Source of the DNA: Riptortus pedestris
Taxonomy: Eukaryota; Arthropoda; Insecta; Hemiptera; Alydidae
Assembly (NCBI GenBank): GCA_019009955.1
Contig: CM032233.1
Location: 112,826,001 to 112,890,000, forward strand
Length of the DNA stretch: 64,000 bases
Reading direction: 5' to 3'
Shown: piece after piece, positions 1 through 11,500 of the stretch
How positions within the stretch are numbered: the first letter of the stretch is position 1
Layout: every line of letters starts with the position of its first letter
Position numbers and translations under genes: made by a program
Notes under the pieces: model-generated
The model's input: the letters and a program-made list of their open reading frames with translations, nothing else
Told to the model about the DNA's origin: nothing
Database searches by the model: none

Positions 1-123
1 AACACAACACCTATTATCATTTATTTATTCTATTCACCAATAATGTCCATGATAAAAGAAAAAAAAATCTGCTTCACTTTAAACTTGCATTACCATATAA
101 TCAAACCTAAATCAAGGAGATTT

Positions 124-378
124 CTGTTGTATTTTTTTTTTTTTTTTTTTTTTTTTACGTCCACTTTATGCAACTAGGCTAATCGGGACGGGTTATCTAC
201 AGGTTACCATCCTTTTCTAGCCAGGGTGGGCCTAAGGAGTTTATTTAATGAGGCCGTCATTAAATAAATTTCTACTGCCCAGGGCGGGATTCGAACCCGC
301 CACTCTAGGTCTGCCATGGGAGATTAGGACCAACGCCCTAACTCGCACGGCCAACCCGAGCCCCGACTGTTGTATTTT
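124..378 (-). mobile_element. tRNA-derived SINE with 12-bp target duplication
   Basis: Element 136-366, read on the minus strand. It begins with a tRNA-like head (GGGCTCGGGTTGGCCGTGCG, A-box-like) and carries a B box GGTTCGAATCC at 297-287. A body follows, then a tail ending TAAAGTGGACGT plus an A run (T run on the plus strand). The 12-bp duplication CTGTTGTATTTT at 124-135 and 367-378 fixes the borders and shows LINE-type retroposition. Three relatives lie at 4450, 20683 and 24424. Confidence 0.88.
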
Positions 379-590
379 CTTCAAGGAAAAAATGAAAAAA
401 GTTACTAGAGTTTCCACCATTAACCAGATGCCCATCATTTTCTCACTAATCACCTTTTAGTTGTTGAACAGTTCTTCATCTTTGCATGATCAAAAATCAT
501 TTACTATAAGTGAGTGACTTTATGGAAATTTCGTAAAATTATGAATTATGGTGGGGTTGATGGAGGAAAAGAAAGGGCTTGCTTAAAAAA
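379..590. other. No gene seen
   Basis: AT-rich sequence between the SINE and the first HINE copy. The short overlapping open frames on both strands run through the SINE and are not genes. Confidence 0.5.
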
Positions 591-1135
591 GTGTCTGCCA
601 TGCCAGCGGCTGTGTAAACTAAGCAGATTTCCCATGTGCTGGTAAAACACGCTTGAAATGTCATATCACTACATATTCTCTATTTCTAAGTAAAAACGTC
701 AGTCACTTAGAGCATCAATAGTTTATCAAGATTGATTCTATCACATGTTTTGATACGACTTATAATAATGGAGGCATTTTGAATTTTCGAAATTACTGAT
801 TTCTACCATTGACGAACTTGATCTTTCTTTTTGCATAAAACGATTAAATATCGAGTTTCGTAACGATCAAACAAAAATTGTGATCGCTGTGGCGTTAGCA
901 GGGTATATTTTCTGTATATAATTTCGAACGAACATCATTTTCGATATCTCCTGGGTAGGATCGATGGACATTTGAGGAAATTTTTCACCATATTAATATA
1001 TATATATATATAATTATGAGTGGACCTCAATTTTTATCATCTCCTAGGTAGGATAGCTGGGCATTTGAGGAAATTTTCCAAAAATCCATAAATGCGTACA
1101 ATCTCAGTAGCTGATTTTCCTTAAGGGAATCCTCC
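591..1135 (-). mobile_element. HINE/DINE-1-like element, diverged
   Basis: Diverged copy starting GTGTCTGCCATGCCAGCGG and reaching a degraded terminal palindrome near 1120. The CTTGATCTTTCTTTTTGCAT block and the GGACCTCA...GTCATCTCC block are recognisable. The terminal 100 bp occurs twice in tandem (about 920-980 and 1021-1135) around a short (TA)n. Confidence 0.75.
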
Positions 1136-1237
1136 TAATATGTAGTTATGTCACTTTTGAAGCCATGGTGCGGTATAATATTAGATCTACTACTAATTCA
1201 TCACTTATTTATTATTTATAAGGAGAAAGCTACTCAC

Positions 1238-1429
1238 CTTTCTGTGTCTTTGCTCCATTGCCCAAACGGATATGACAAGCCGCCCGCCAATCCTTAAAAT
1301 TCTGGCGAGCTCCTTCAAAGCACCTATTCGTCGCTCTGTTGTTGCAAAGTGATGTACCACAGCAATTGAAAGAACTGCGTCAAAACTTTCATCTCGGAAA
1401 GGCAGGGATAGGTTATCACTAACCAACAC
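1238..1429 (-). CDS. Methyltransferase gene, exon 3 (64 codons)
   Basis: 192 bp, phase 0 at both ends. The acceptor is ...CTGTTAAAG before GTGTTGGTTAGTGAT and the donor is AGAAAG|GTGAGTAG. It encodes DNLSLPFRDESFDAVLSIAV, the HHFATTERRIGALKELARIL helix and RIGGRLVISVWAMEQ, the typical second half of the class I methyltransferase core in the Trm9 group. A methionine codon upstream of the acceptor is intronic. Confidence 0.9.
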
Positions 1430-2799
1430 CTTTAACAGTAAATTATTGTATTTAATTAAATGTGTACTTAGTAAAAAGTCTACATATTTATCCCTCATGA
1501 TTTATGGAGGGTGGATTTTGTCAGTTATCACAAATTGAAACTCATTCTAGATCAGCAGTGTGTAGACAATATATTTTCTCCTTCAGAATATGGTTTCGAA
1601 GACTACAACCCTGTCAGCAGTGAATCTCCCAGTAGTGCGTCTAGTGTTTTGGTATTAGTTATTAAAATGTTAACAACCCATAGGCTCATCATTGGGCCTA
1701 GTCCACAGTAGCTGCTCTAGCCTTAATGCACTGGATTACATCTATCCATTTTAAAACAAAGTCTGCCACACAGGGGCTGTGTTAAATGCTTAATGCAAAC
1801 AAAATTTGGTATTTATGCTTCAAATGAAGTGTTTCATAGTGTAACTGCTTATTGTTAATATGACATGAGTAGGGGTGGGGTTTACTGAAGGCCGAAAACT
1901 GAAAAATGCGAATATCTCCGTTTATAACTAACATAGTGAAAAAACGTATATAACAACATTTAAAGAACATAACATTTGCAATAAGATTGGTTCTACACAA
2001 TATTTCGATTCGAAGCGTAATAACGGAGATATTAGGATTTTTCGAAATTCCGCTCTCTAAACCCCTCCCCCCACTCTTCGGATTTCAGCCGTTAACGAAC
2101 TTGATGTTTAGTTTTACATAAAATGTTTAAATATCGAGTTTGGTGATGATCAAGTAAAAATTGCGAACGGTAGAGTGTTAACAGATGAATATATATATAT
2201 ACACTCAACCGCAAAAAAAAACCGGACATTTAGATTTAGTCTTATAATTTTGTTAAATACTTAATATATATGTATATTAATCTTTTTTAATTAAAATAAT
2301 TGGTTAATCTATAGGTTAATTAAACAAAATCTGCCAAAAGTGAATAATTTTTATTGATTATTTACAAAAAAAAAGAAAAAGATAAATTAACACATTTAAA
2401 AAAAAAAATTATTCTTCATTTTTATTACAGTGAATGGTAGACTTCGCTACCCCAAGCGTTTCGGCATTGTAACATAAGCTCCAGCCTTCCATCTAAGTTT
2501 CAAAGACCCATTATTCTAGACCGAAATAAAAATAAAACATTAATTAAAGTAAATGCTTGGTTAATAAGTAAAGATGTTTAAATATGCGAAAAACTACTTA
2601 CAGTTTAGAATAGATCAACTTCACGACAAATAAATCTAATCTGAGTTTTATCTAATTGTTTACTAATCTTGAAGGATTAGTTCAATGAACTTAGACTCTT
2701 AATTCTCCGTAATAACTAGAATACCCACATAAAGAAAATTGCTAAAAATTAGCTTTTAATACGACAAAAATGAAGTGTCCGGTTTTTTTTTGCGGTTGA

Positions 2800-2872
<73 letters not shown>

Positions 2873-5687
2873 TGCAGTTTTAACGGACCCCATTTTCGTC
2901 ATCTCCTGTGATATTTTTTTTGTTCTTATTTTATTTATTTATCTTTTCATTTAATTTATTAATTTTATTTGTAATTATCTTACTTATTTTAATATTTTAT
3001 TTTATTATTATTATTTTTTTATATTATATTTGAGTAGATTGTTGATAAACGTGTATATATTGTAAAATAAAAATGTAATCCTACATGTAATATGCCATGT
3101 AGCGATGGAACATGTATTCAAATAAATAACTCCTCATAGGGTTACTATGAGGAGAGAAAAAAAAAAAGGAAAGAAAAAAGAGCACTAATATGAGAGAAGG
3201 AGAATGTCAGGAATATTTATAGGATATTTTGCGGGAATGTCGATTACCATTGAGGAGGACAGTTGTAAGATTCTTTAACTATCAATTTCCTAGATATATT
3301 ATAATCGACAATTTTTCTCGTAGGAATGTTACCTCGTTTGATTCTTCTCTTGCAGCTTCTGTCAACCTACTGCATCGGTCTACCCCTAGTTTGTAAACAT
3401 TAGGGTTAACATTCAGATATTTTCCGCTTCCACAACCTGTAACAAATGTTACACAAACTTGTAGTAATACAACTATAAGTCAAAAAAAAGAATATTATGA
3501 ATTTCCGCGAAAACATTCTCTGTGATTATAATTGGAATTGGTTTCATTCCCAGTGAGGATGTAACATCAGAAATATGGGTGATAATTTCAGAGCACAACT
3601 GTTAGGGGCAGTTTCGGGCTCCCTTTTATTATTATTATTTTTTAATATATGAAGGTTGAGGCTTAGGAATCTAAGGGTTTTGACATATCATCATGAATGG
3701 CCATGTTTTGTCATTGTGGGATCAATGACAAAACATGCAAAGTAGATTGAAAAGAGACATTCGTCTGTTTTCAATCTACTTTCCTTCCTCCTTAATACCA
3801 TTCAAACCCCCGTTTTCCTTTATTTAATATCCTACTTCACTTTCATTGATGAAATTAACATATATTTATTCTTTAATCAATCAAATCGAAATGCCCCAAT
3901 ATTAACACTAGTCATTCCCTTTATCATTAACCTCATTTAAATTTCACATCAAGAGCCCGATACGCTTTCTGAACAGTACCTCATCCTTGATAAATGAAAA
4001 AAATAATTAATCATGCAATTTCTGTAGTATGTATTCTCGAAGCAGAAGTATTGTCATGGAAGTGTCGTTACTCTTATCTCAGACGATATCGATTCATTTA
4101 AATCAATCAGTGCAGAAGACACTGAATTATTCAAGCAAGGTTTTTCAGAAAAAAAAAAAAACTATTGAAAAAGTTCTTCTATTGAAGGATGTGTCGAATC
4201 GTATCAGATTCTTGGAGTTAAGGGGATTCGATTTTTTTTCCAATTTAAATGAGTATTTAACTCCAGGTACCATAATTTGGTTCTATCAAATTTTTTTTTT
4301 CAACGTACGAAAATATTTAAGTATTTTTGTAAGAAGATCTAATATTTTATTTGGACTGGAATATAGAGGGCAATTTTATGAGCTCGAATCATTACATAGG
4401 GAAAATTGTTCATTTGTTGTAGGCTATTCATTAATATTTTTAAGTAGGACATTTTTTTTTTTAATATTTATGTACGTCCAATTTATGCTACTAGGCTAAT
4501 CGGGACGGGTTATCTACAGGTCACCACACTTTTCTAGCCAGGGTGGGCTCAAGGAGTTTATTTAGTGAGTCCGTCACTAAATAAATTTCTACTGCCCAGG
4601 GCGGGAATCGAACCCACCACTCCCCAACCAGACCAACGCCCTAACTCGCACGGCCAACCTGAGCCCCTTAAGTAGGAAATAAGTACATCGATCGTATGCT
4701 AAATCACAAAATATATTCATCAGCGAAATACATATGCCCCTGATTGATAGATAACTGTGTGCTTTTGTTTCTTGTAAAAAATAAATAATTCTTCACATCT
4801 TGATATGCAAATTTTATAAGTATTTTAAATAAAAATAATAGCATCAAACTCTATATTAGAAGTTAAGTTTATATTTTTTCCAATTGAAAGTATTTAGAAT
4901 GCGAAAAAAAGTGATCTTAAGGAAATGTGTTAAACTTACAATTATTAGTGTCAATTTTAATAAATTCATATATTGTCCTGATAAATTATAAGTAACTGTT
5001 GCGTATATCTCTAAAGAAAAAAAGTCCATCCTGCAAAAACTAAGCAGATTTTCTTCTTGATGGTATGATTCTCTACTGATCTCATCACACAATATATTCT
5101 CAATTTCTTCAGACAACGTAGATTTTCTAAATTTCGGATACCTCCCCTTCCCCCTTTAAACCACCCTATTCATGTTCCGATTATATCGATTAACGAATCT
5201 GAACATTAGAGTTGAATGAAACTGTTAAATCTAGAGTATGGAATAGATCAAGTCAAGAGTGGAAAATCTTATTCATGACGTCATCGCTTTACGATTTTGC
5301 ATGCATCTTACAATGGAGAAGTTCAATGAAGAAAATATTTGGTAATTAAGCTTCCAATAATGTGTTTCATGGTATAACGGCTTATTGTTAATATGACACG
5401 AGTGGGGGGGGGTACACAAGGCTGACAACTAAAAAAAGAAAATATCTCGGTTAATAATCAAGATATTGAAAACATACAACATTTATAGGACATTAAATTT
5501 GCAATAAGATTGGTTCTATACAATTTTTCAACCCGACATGTAATAAGGGTGATATCTGGAATTTTCGAAATCTTCCCCTCAACCCCCACTGGACCGGTTT
5601 TAGCCATGAATGAGCTTGATCTTCACTTTTACATAAAACGTTCAAATTGACGATCAAAATAAATTGCAGTCACTGGAGCGTTAACAG

Positions 5688-5749
<62 letters not shown>

Positions 5750-7695
5750 GTAACCTCTGTCTGTACATTGATTTTTTTCGCGAAATTTCACGATAACTTT
5801 TCGTTTCACATGTCATAGACACCATAACTGCATTTTGTTTCTTTGGTGTCTGTTTGTTTGTTTGTTTATTTGTTTGTTTGTTTGTTACCTTTTCACGCAT
5901 AAACGGCTGAACCGAATTTTATGAAACTTAATATGTAAATTACTACTAGCCCACCTTAGACTTTAGGCTATATTAATATCCTCTGAGACTAACAGGAGTG
6001 GGGGTTATAAGGGAGGCCTGAAATTAAAAATAGCGATATTTCGTTTCCTATTGCTTTTTCAGCAAATATGTACATAACAAAAGTTGTTTATTTTGTAATT
6101 TAGAGTAACTTTTGTTATATCCACTTTTGCCGTATACGGAAGTATAAATGCGTTATACGCTAAAAACTATAGCGGGAGTCCACAATTTTATTTGGCACAA
6201 AAGACTCAACCGAACTAAACCAAACACGGTATATGAATTACTACTAACGCCTTTCTTATAATAAGCCATACTAACATTTCTAGGAACGGGCAGGAGTGGG
6301 GGTTATAAGGGAGGCCTGAAATTAAAAATAGCGATATTTCGTTTCCTATTGCTTTTTCAGCAAATATGCACATAACAAAAGTTGTTTATTTTGTTATATA
6401 GAGAAATTTGCTCAACACTTCTTTTCAATATGAACTACCAGGTACCACACCTGAAAAAATTAATTCAAATGTATGTTAATATTTTGTCCTTAATAAGTCA
6501 AATCTATGCATAATGCACAGGAAATGGGAAATATGACAATTTGGAGGACAGTGAAGACTTATATAAAAAATTAATTTCATTATTAACAAATGCCAACAAC
6601 GGGTATTAACCCTAAACACTGGAACGGGTAAATATCAAAATATGGTGCAAAGTAAACCCTTGCCAAAAAAATACCATCAACATTCAGCCTCAAATGAATT
6701 CCCGAGCGAAGCCGGGTATCTGAGCTAGTATATATATAAAATTGTAACCTCTGTCTGTACATTGATTTTTTTTCGCGAAATTTCACGATAACTTTTCGTT
6801 TCACATGTCATAGACACCATAACTGCATTTTGTTTCTTTGGTGTCTGTTTGTTTGTTTATTTGTTTGTTTGTTTGTTACCTTTTCACGCATAAACGGCTG
6901 AACCGAACTTTATGAAACTTGATATGTATATTACTACTTGCCCAACTTAGACTTTAGGCTATATTAATATTCTCTTAGACGAACAGGAGTGGGGGTTATA
7001 AGGGAGGCCTGAAATTCAAAATAGTGATATTTCGTTTCCTATTGCTTTTTCAGCAAATATGCACATAACAAAAGTTGTTTATTTTGTTATTTAGAGTAAC
7101 CTTTGTTATATGCACTTTTGCCGTATACGGAAGTATAAAGACGTTATACGCTAAAAATTAAAGCGGGAGTCAACAATTTTATTTGGCACAAAAGACTCAA
7201 CCAAACTAAATAAAACACTCGGTATTTGTATTAGCACTAACGCCTTCCTTATAATAAGCCATACTAACATTTCTAGGGACGGGCAGGAGTGGGGGTTATA
7301 AGGGAGGCCTGAAATTCAAAATAGTGATATTTCGTTTCCTATTGAGGTTTCGGCAATTATGCACATAACAAAAATTGTTTATTTTGTTATTTGGAGTAAC
7401 TTTTGTTATATACACTTTCGTCGTATACCTAAGTATAAATGAGTTATACGTTAAAAACTACTAATTCAAATCTATGCATAATCCACAGGAAATGGGAAAT
7501 ATGACAATATGGAGGACAGTGAAGTCTTTCATAAAAAAAAAATTGTATTATAAACAAATCCACAGAAACGACGGGTATTTACTCTAAACAATGAAATAAA
7601 TGTCAAAACATTGTGCAAAGCAAAGCCTTGCCAAAAAAATACTCTCACCACTCGGCCTCAAATGAATTCCCGAGCGCAGCCGGGTATCTGAGATA

Positions 7696-7753
<58 letters not shown>

Positions 7754-8522
7754 TCGACTCTCGCTATCACGAAATTCCACGGGACTGCCATTTTTGTTCG
7801 TGTTATGTATAGTTCGTCTTAGGCATAGTTCGAGTTATAGAGGTGAACTAAATGAAAATTCGTGTTACAGAGGTAAAAAAAATGTACTGAGATTTATTCC
7901 CTACATCTTCTACAAATCTGCATAATCTTAATGTTTTACGAATATTTAAATGAATTAAAATATGTATATATACATAATTTAAAAAAAAAAAACGGTAAAA
8001 CAGAGAAAACAGAAAATATAATATTAATTCCACTGATTAATAAGTCCTTAATCTTTCTTTGCTTAAAACTGAAAAACACTATCAGTCATAATGTTGATTA
8101 TAAAAAAAAAAAAAAAAACTTTGCTCTATCCCTTACAGCTTCAAAATTAAAAATTTAACTTGGTACAGTATAATAAAAAATACCCGAGACGAGACTGCAA
8201 ACAGACTAAAGGCTCTTGTCCCTGGTTATGTCTCACCGACAGGTTGCAACCTGAACGCCGGGATTTCGTGTTAAACAAATCCATTCTGAGAACATCGTGA
8301 TATAGAGGTAATGCGCTAATCAAATTCGTCTTATCTACTGAACTTCGAGTTACAGAGGTAATTTTTGTCTCTCTTCGTGTTATAGAGGTAAAATATAACC
8401 GGAAAATTAGTTCGTGTTACGTATGGTAATTTCTTCGTGTTAGACAGGTTTTCCATGGGGATAAAAATAATTCGTTTTTTCAAGGATTTCGTGTTATCGA
8501 GGTTCGTGTTAGCGAGAGTTGA

Positions 8523-8593
<71 letters not shown>

Positions 8594-11500
8594 TATAGTT
8601 TTGAGCCGGACCGCATTTTCGTCATACCCTGGGTAGGATCGATGAGCATTTGATGAAATTTTTCGAAAATCGCATCATGACTATAACCTCAATAGCTGAT
8701 CTCCCTGGAAATCTGCTAAAAAAGAAACGAAATACATAAATGAAATATGCATACTTATAAAATAAGTTTATATAACGTAATTAACCTTATACTCCGAAGT
8801 CAGTTTAGTTTTGTTTTAATTGTTAGCGTTTGTCTGACAGAAAAATTCTGAATTGGAAAGACAGTGTTTGAATTATTAAAGAAATATCTGACTCATCAAG
8901 ATGGTATATGGTAACTCAGGGGAAGTAGGGAAAGATGTAAGCAGCGGCAACGTTGGCATAAAGGCCTGCTGGAGGGCTTGCAGCGTTTGATCATCCGTTA
9001 CTGGGGAGGGCTCACTGGGAACTACGGTGAATGTTCATAAAGGGTTGTGGCACAGTCCCAAGTCCTTCAAGGACTGTAGCTCTTTCTATGTATGTAATAA
9101 AGATTACTACTAAAATAAGATCACACTAATGAATGCTGAATATTTTTTCTCTTGAAAATAATAAGAACAATGGAGTACATAACATTTCGAGGGACGAAAT
9201 AATAAAGCGTAGGAGTCATGCGGGTAAGGTCGCGTGACTATACTCTGCTCTTCCTATAAGATAAGCTCCTCCTAAAAATCAATATATATACTTAATTTTA
9301 ATTATTTGATATTTTTAATTAAATAAATTTACATACATCAACAAGATAATTTATGTTGTATACGTAAAATCTCTTTCTCCCCTCTGAATAGCCCCACTGC
9401 TATAAGTATGCTTTATTGCCTCATTTTGAATAATAGCTTCATATGTTCTGACCCTCATCGTAGGAATAATTTCTGACTGTTTATAATTAAACCATTTGTT
9501 TTACTTACCGACTGTTAGTATAATGTGTTAAAGGCAAATCTATTGCTCACAACTGTTAAATAAATTGGACGTCATCCCTAGATGTTCAGGAAGCTTCCCA
9601 ATCTCTTAGAATAGTAATCCTACTTCTTCCTGGGCTCATTGATTGCTTTTTTTTTTTATTAAGAATATTACAGCCTGAGAATATAATATTAAGAATATTA
9701 CCCCTTCACCACAATGAGAGGAGCAGCCTCTCCCTGCCTGGCAAGGAAGTCAAGAGCTAAGGAGGAATGGCACTTGATAAGAAAATAGCCACTGCTATCA
9801 CTTCACATTACACTTGTAAGAGATCTCTGGGCCATTTTCTCTTGAGGCGCCGTGGAGGGGAATATGGATGAGTGGTACAGGAAAGGGCTAGGATTTCTGG
9901 ATTAGGATGATTGGATAGCCTCCTGTGGAATTCTCTGAATCTTAAGGGAATTAGGTCCTTTACAAATGGGATATTAAGATCTTTATGGAGGGTGTGGTTT
10001 GTAATATAATATGGATCATCTACTATGGTGCGCAGGACTTTGGACTGGAAAGTCTGGATGCGTCTGATGTTCGAAGGTTTTGCTGTACCCCACACTAGTA
10101 TTGCCATATTGGTTTAAGTAGTAACTTGTATATTGTTAGTTTGTTTTCGGTAGACAAGTGAGATCTTCTATTTAGCAGTCCGTAAAGTTGTCCGAATCGT
10201 CTGTTAAGTTCCTGTCTTTTAATTATTGTGTGGGATTTCCAAGTAAGTCTGGTGTCCAAATGAATCTATCATCTGAACCAGAGAGAAGGGAAGATTGATC
10301 AAACTGGGCCATTTTGTAAAGAACGGAACCTATACTCATTCCTATAAAATTTCATATTTCAACAACTAAGAAAATAGCACAATAGTATTCAACAGGCAGA
10401 CGCGCGCGTGTGTTTGTTTGCTCTAGCTCTGCTAATGAAACTGAAGCTCACTCTGATTTGTTGATGACCTCTACTATATATTTTCATGCAACAGTGGAAA
10501 GTATCTTTTTTTCATTGTGAGGAATTCGGCTATCTGCGCCAGTGATTTGAATTGTTACTGGTGTGTGAATTTTCAATGGGAATGCGTCCATTTTCGCCAA
10601 TCAGTGTTTTTAATTTGAATAGCTACTTGATTAAATCAAAGTTTTGGGATTTTTTATTTTGGCTTTCCACGATTTGGAGTCACCGTCCACGCCGTTTATT
10701 GTATTTATTCTCTTGTTTTTCAAAGAGCTTCTAGTACTAATGTTCTACCAAGTTGGGCTTCTCTATGTAGAATTTGTGTCTCGTCGAACTTAATTTGGTG
10801 AGAACAAATACTTGCGTGTCAAGCTATGACGGATGTTTTTATTCTCCGATGTTTCAGATCAGCCACGTGTTGGTTAACTTTTGTTGCAGTCTTCTTATCT
10901 GTCTGTCCCACAAAAACTTTACCGCAATCACATGGTATCATATAAACTCCACTATCCTGTAAAAATTGGGTGTCTTTCGGACTTTTTAAATATTCTTTGA
11001 ATATTTTGTGTGGTTTGAAGACAGTTTGTAAATTTTATATTCCGAAGTATTCTTGCCAGTCTTTCGGAAGTCTCGGCTACATAAGGAAGTGTTACATTCT
11101 TCAAAGGTTTAACTTGAGTATTTTCATTGTCTTGTTGAATCTTGGTGATATTAAGTTTCTTCTTAATACACTTGTTACTTCCTTTTCTTTTGTAGCCGCT
11201 GTTTTGGAGTTCTTCTTTTAGCTGTGTTATTTTATTTTTTAAATGTGTTTCAATGTTGCACAATGAAATAGCTCTGTTTATTAACGTATGGATGATACTA
11301 TGTTTTTGGGCTGGGTAGTGATGGGATGAAACATTCAGATATCTACCTGTAGCTGTTGGTTTTCTATACACCGAGTGGCTGAATTTATTATTGCCCTATT
11401 GAATTATTAAAAGATCAAGAAAAGGTAATTTTCCTTCATTTTCTAATTCTATGGTGAATTTGATATGTGGATCTTGGGCGTTCATGAATTAAAAAAAAAT

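Larger units (their letters stand above)
1761..2907 (-). mobile_element. HINE/DINE-1-like element split by a MITE
   Basis: Starts GTCTGCCACACAGGGGCTGTG, runs through the AAATATCTCCG and CCCCTCCCC blocks to the (TA)n core. The core is interrupted at 2203-2801 by a TIR element and resumes at 2802-2868. The far side (GTTTTAACGGACCCCATTTT) breaks off after GTCATCTCCTG, so the terminal palindrome is missing. Confidence 0.82.
5036..8717 (-). mobile_element. HINE/DINE-1-like element expanded by three nested insertions
   Basis: Left arm 5036-5743 (AAGCAGATTTT, G run, CGGTTAATAAT, CCCACTGGACC, GAGCGTTAACAG) ends in (TA)n at 5690-5743. The right arm 8580-8717 (GAGCCGGACCGCATTTTCGT to GGAAATCTGCT) follows (TA)n and (CA)n. 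Between them, all in the TA core, lie two Helitrons and a pogo-like MITE, enlarging a roughly 0.9 kb element to 3.7 kb. Confidence 0.82.

Noticed and set aside
287..297. B-box match suggesting a tRNA gene
   Set aside because: The tRNA-like head is followed by a SINE body and tail, lacks a proper acceptor stem pairing, and is flanked by a target duplication.
4029..4499. 156-codon plus-strand open frame, the longest in the window
   Set aside because: Biased F/L/I/S/K composition from AT-rich DNA with poly-T and poly-A runs, no known motif, and its end lies in a SINE.
8331..8594. 87-codon minus-strand frame
   Set aside because: Half is (CA)n and (TA)n translation and the rest is the pogo-like MITE subterminal region.
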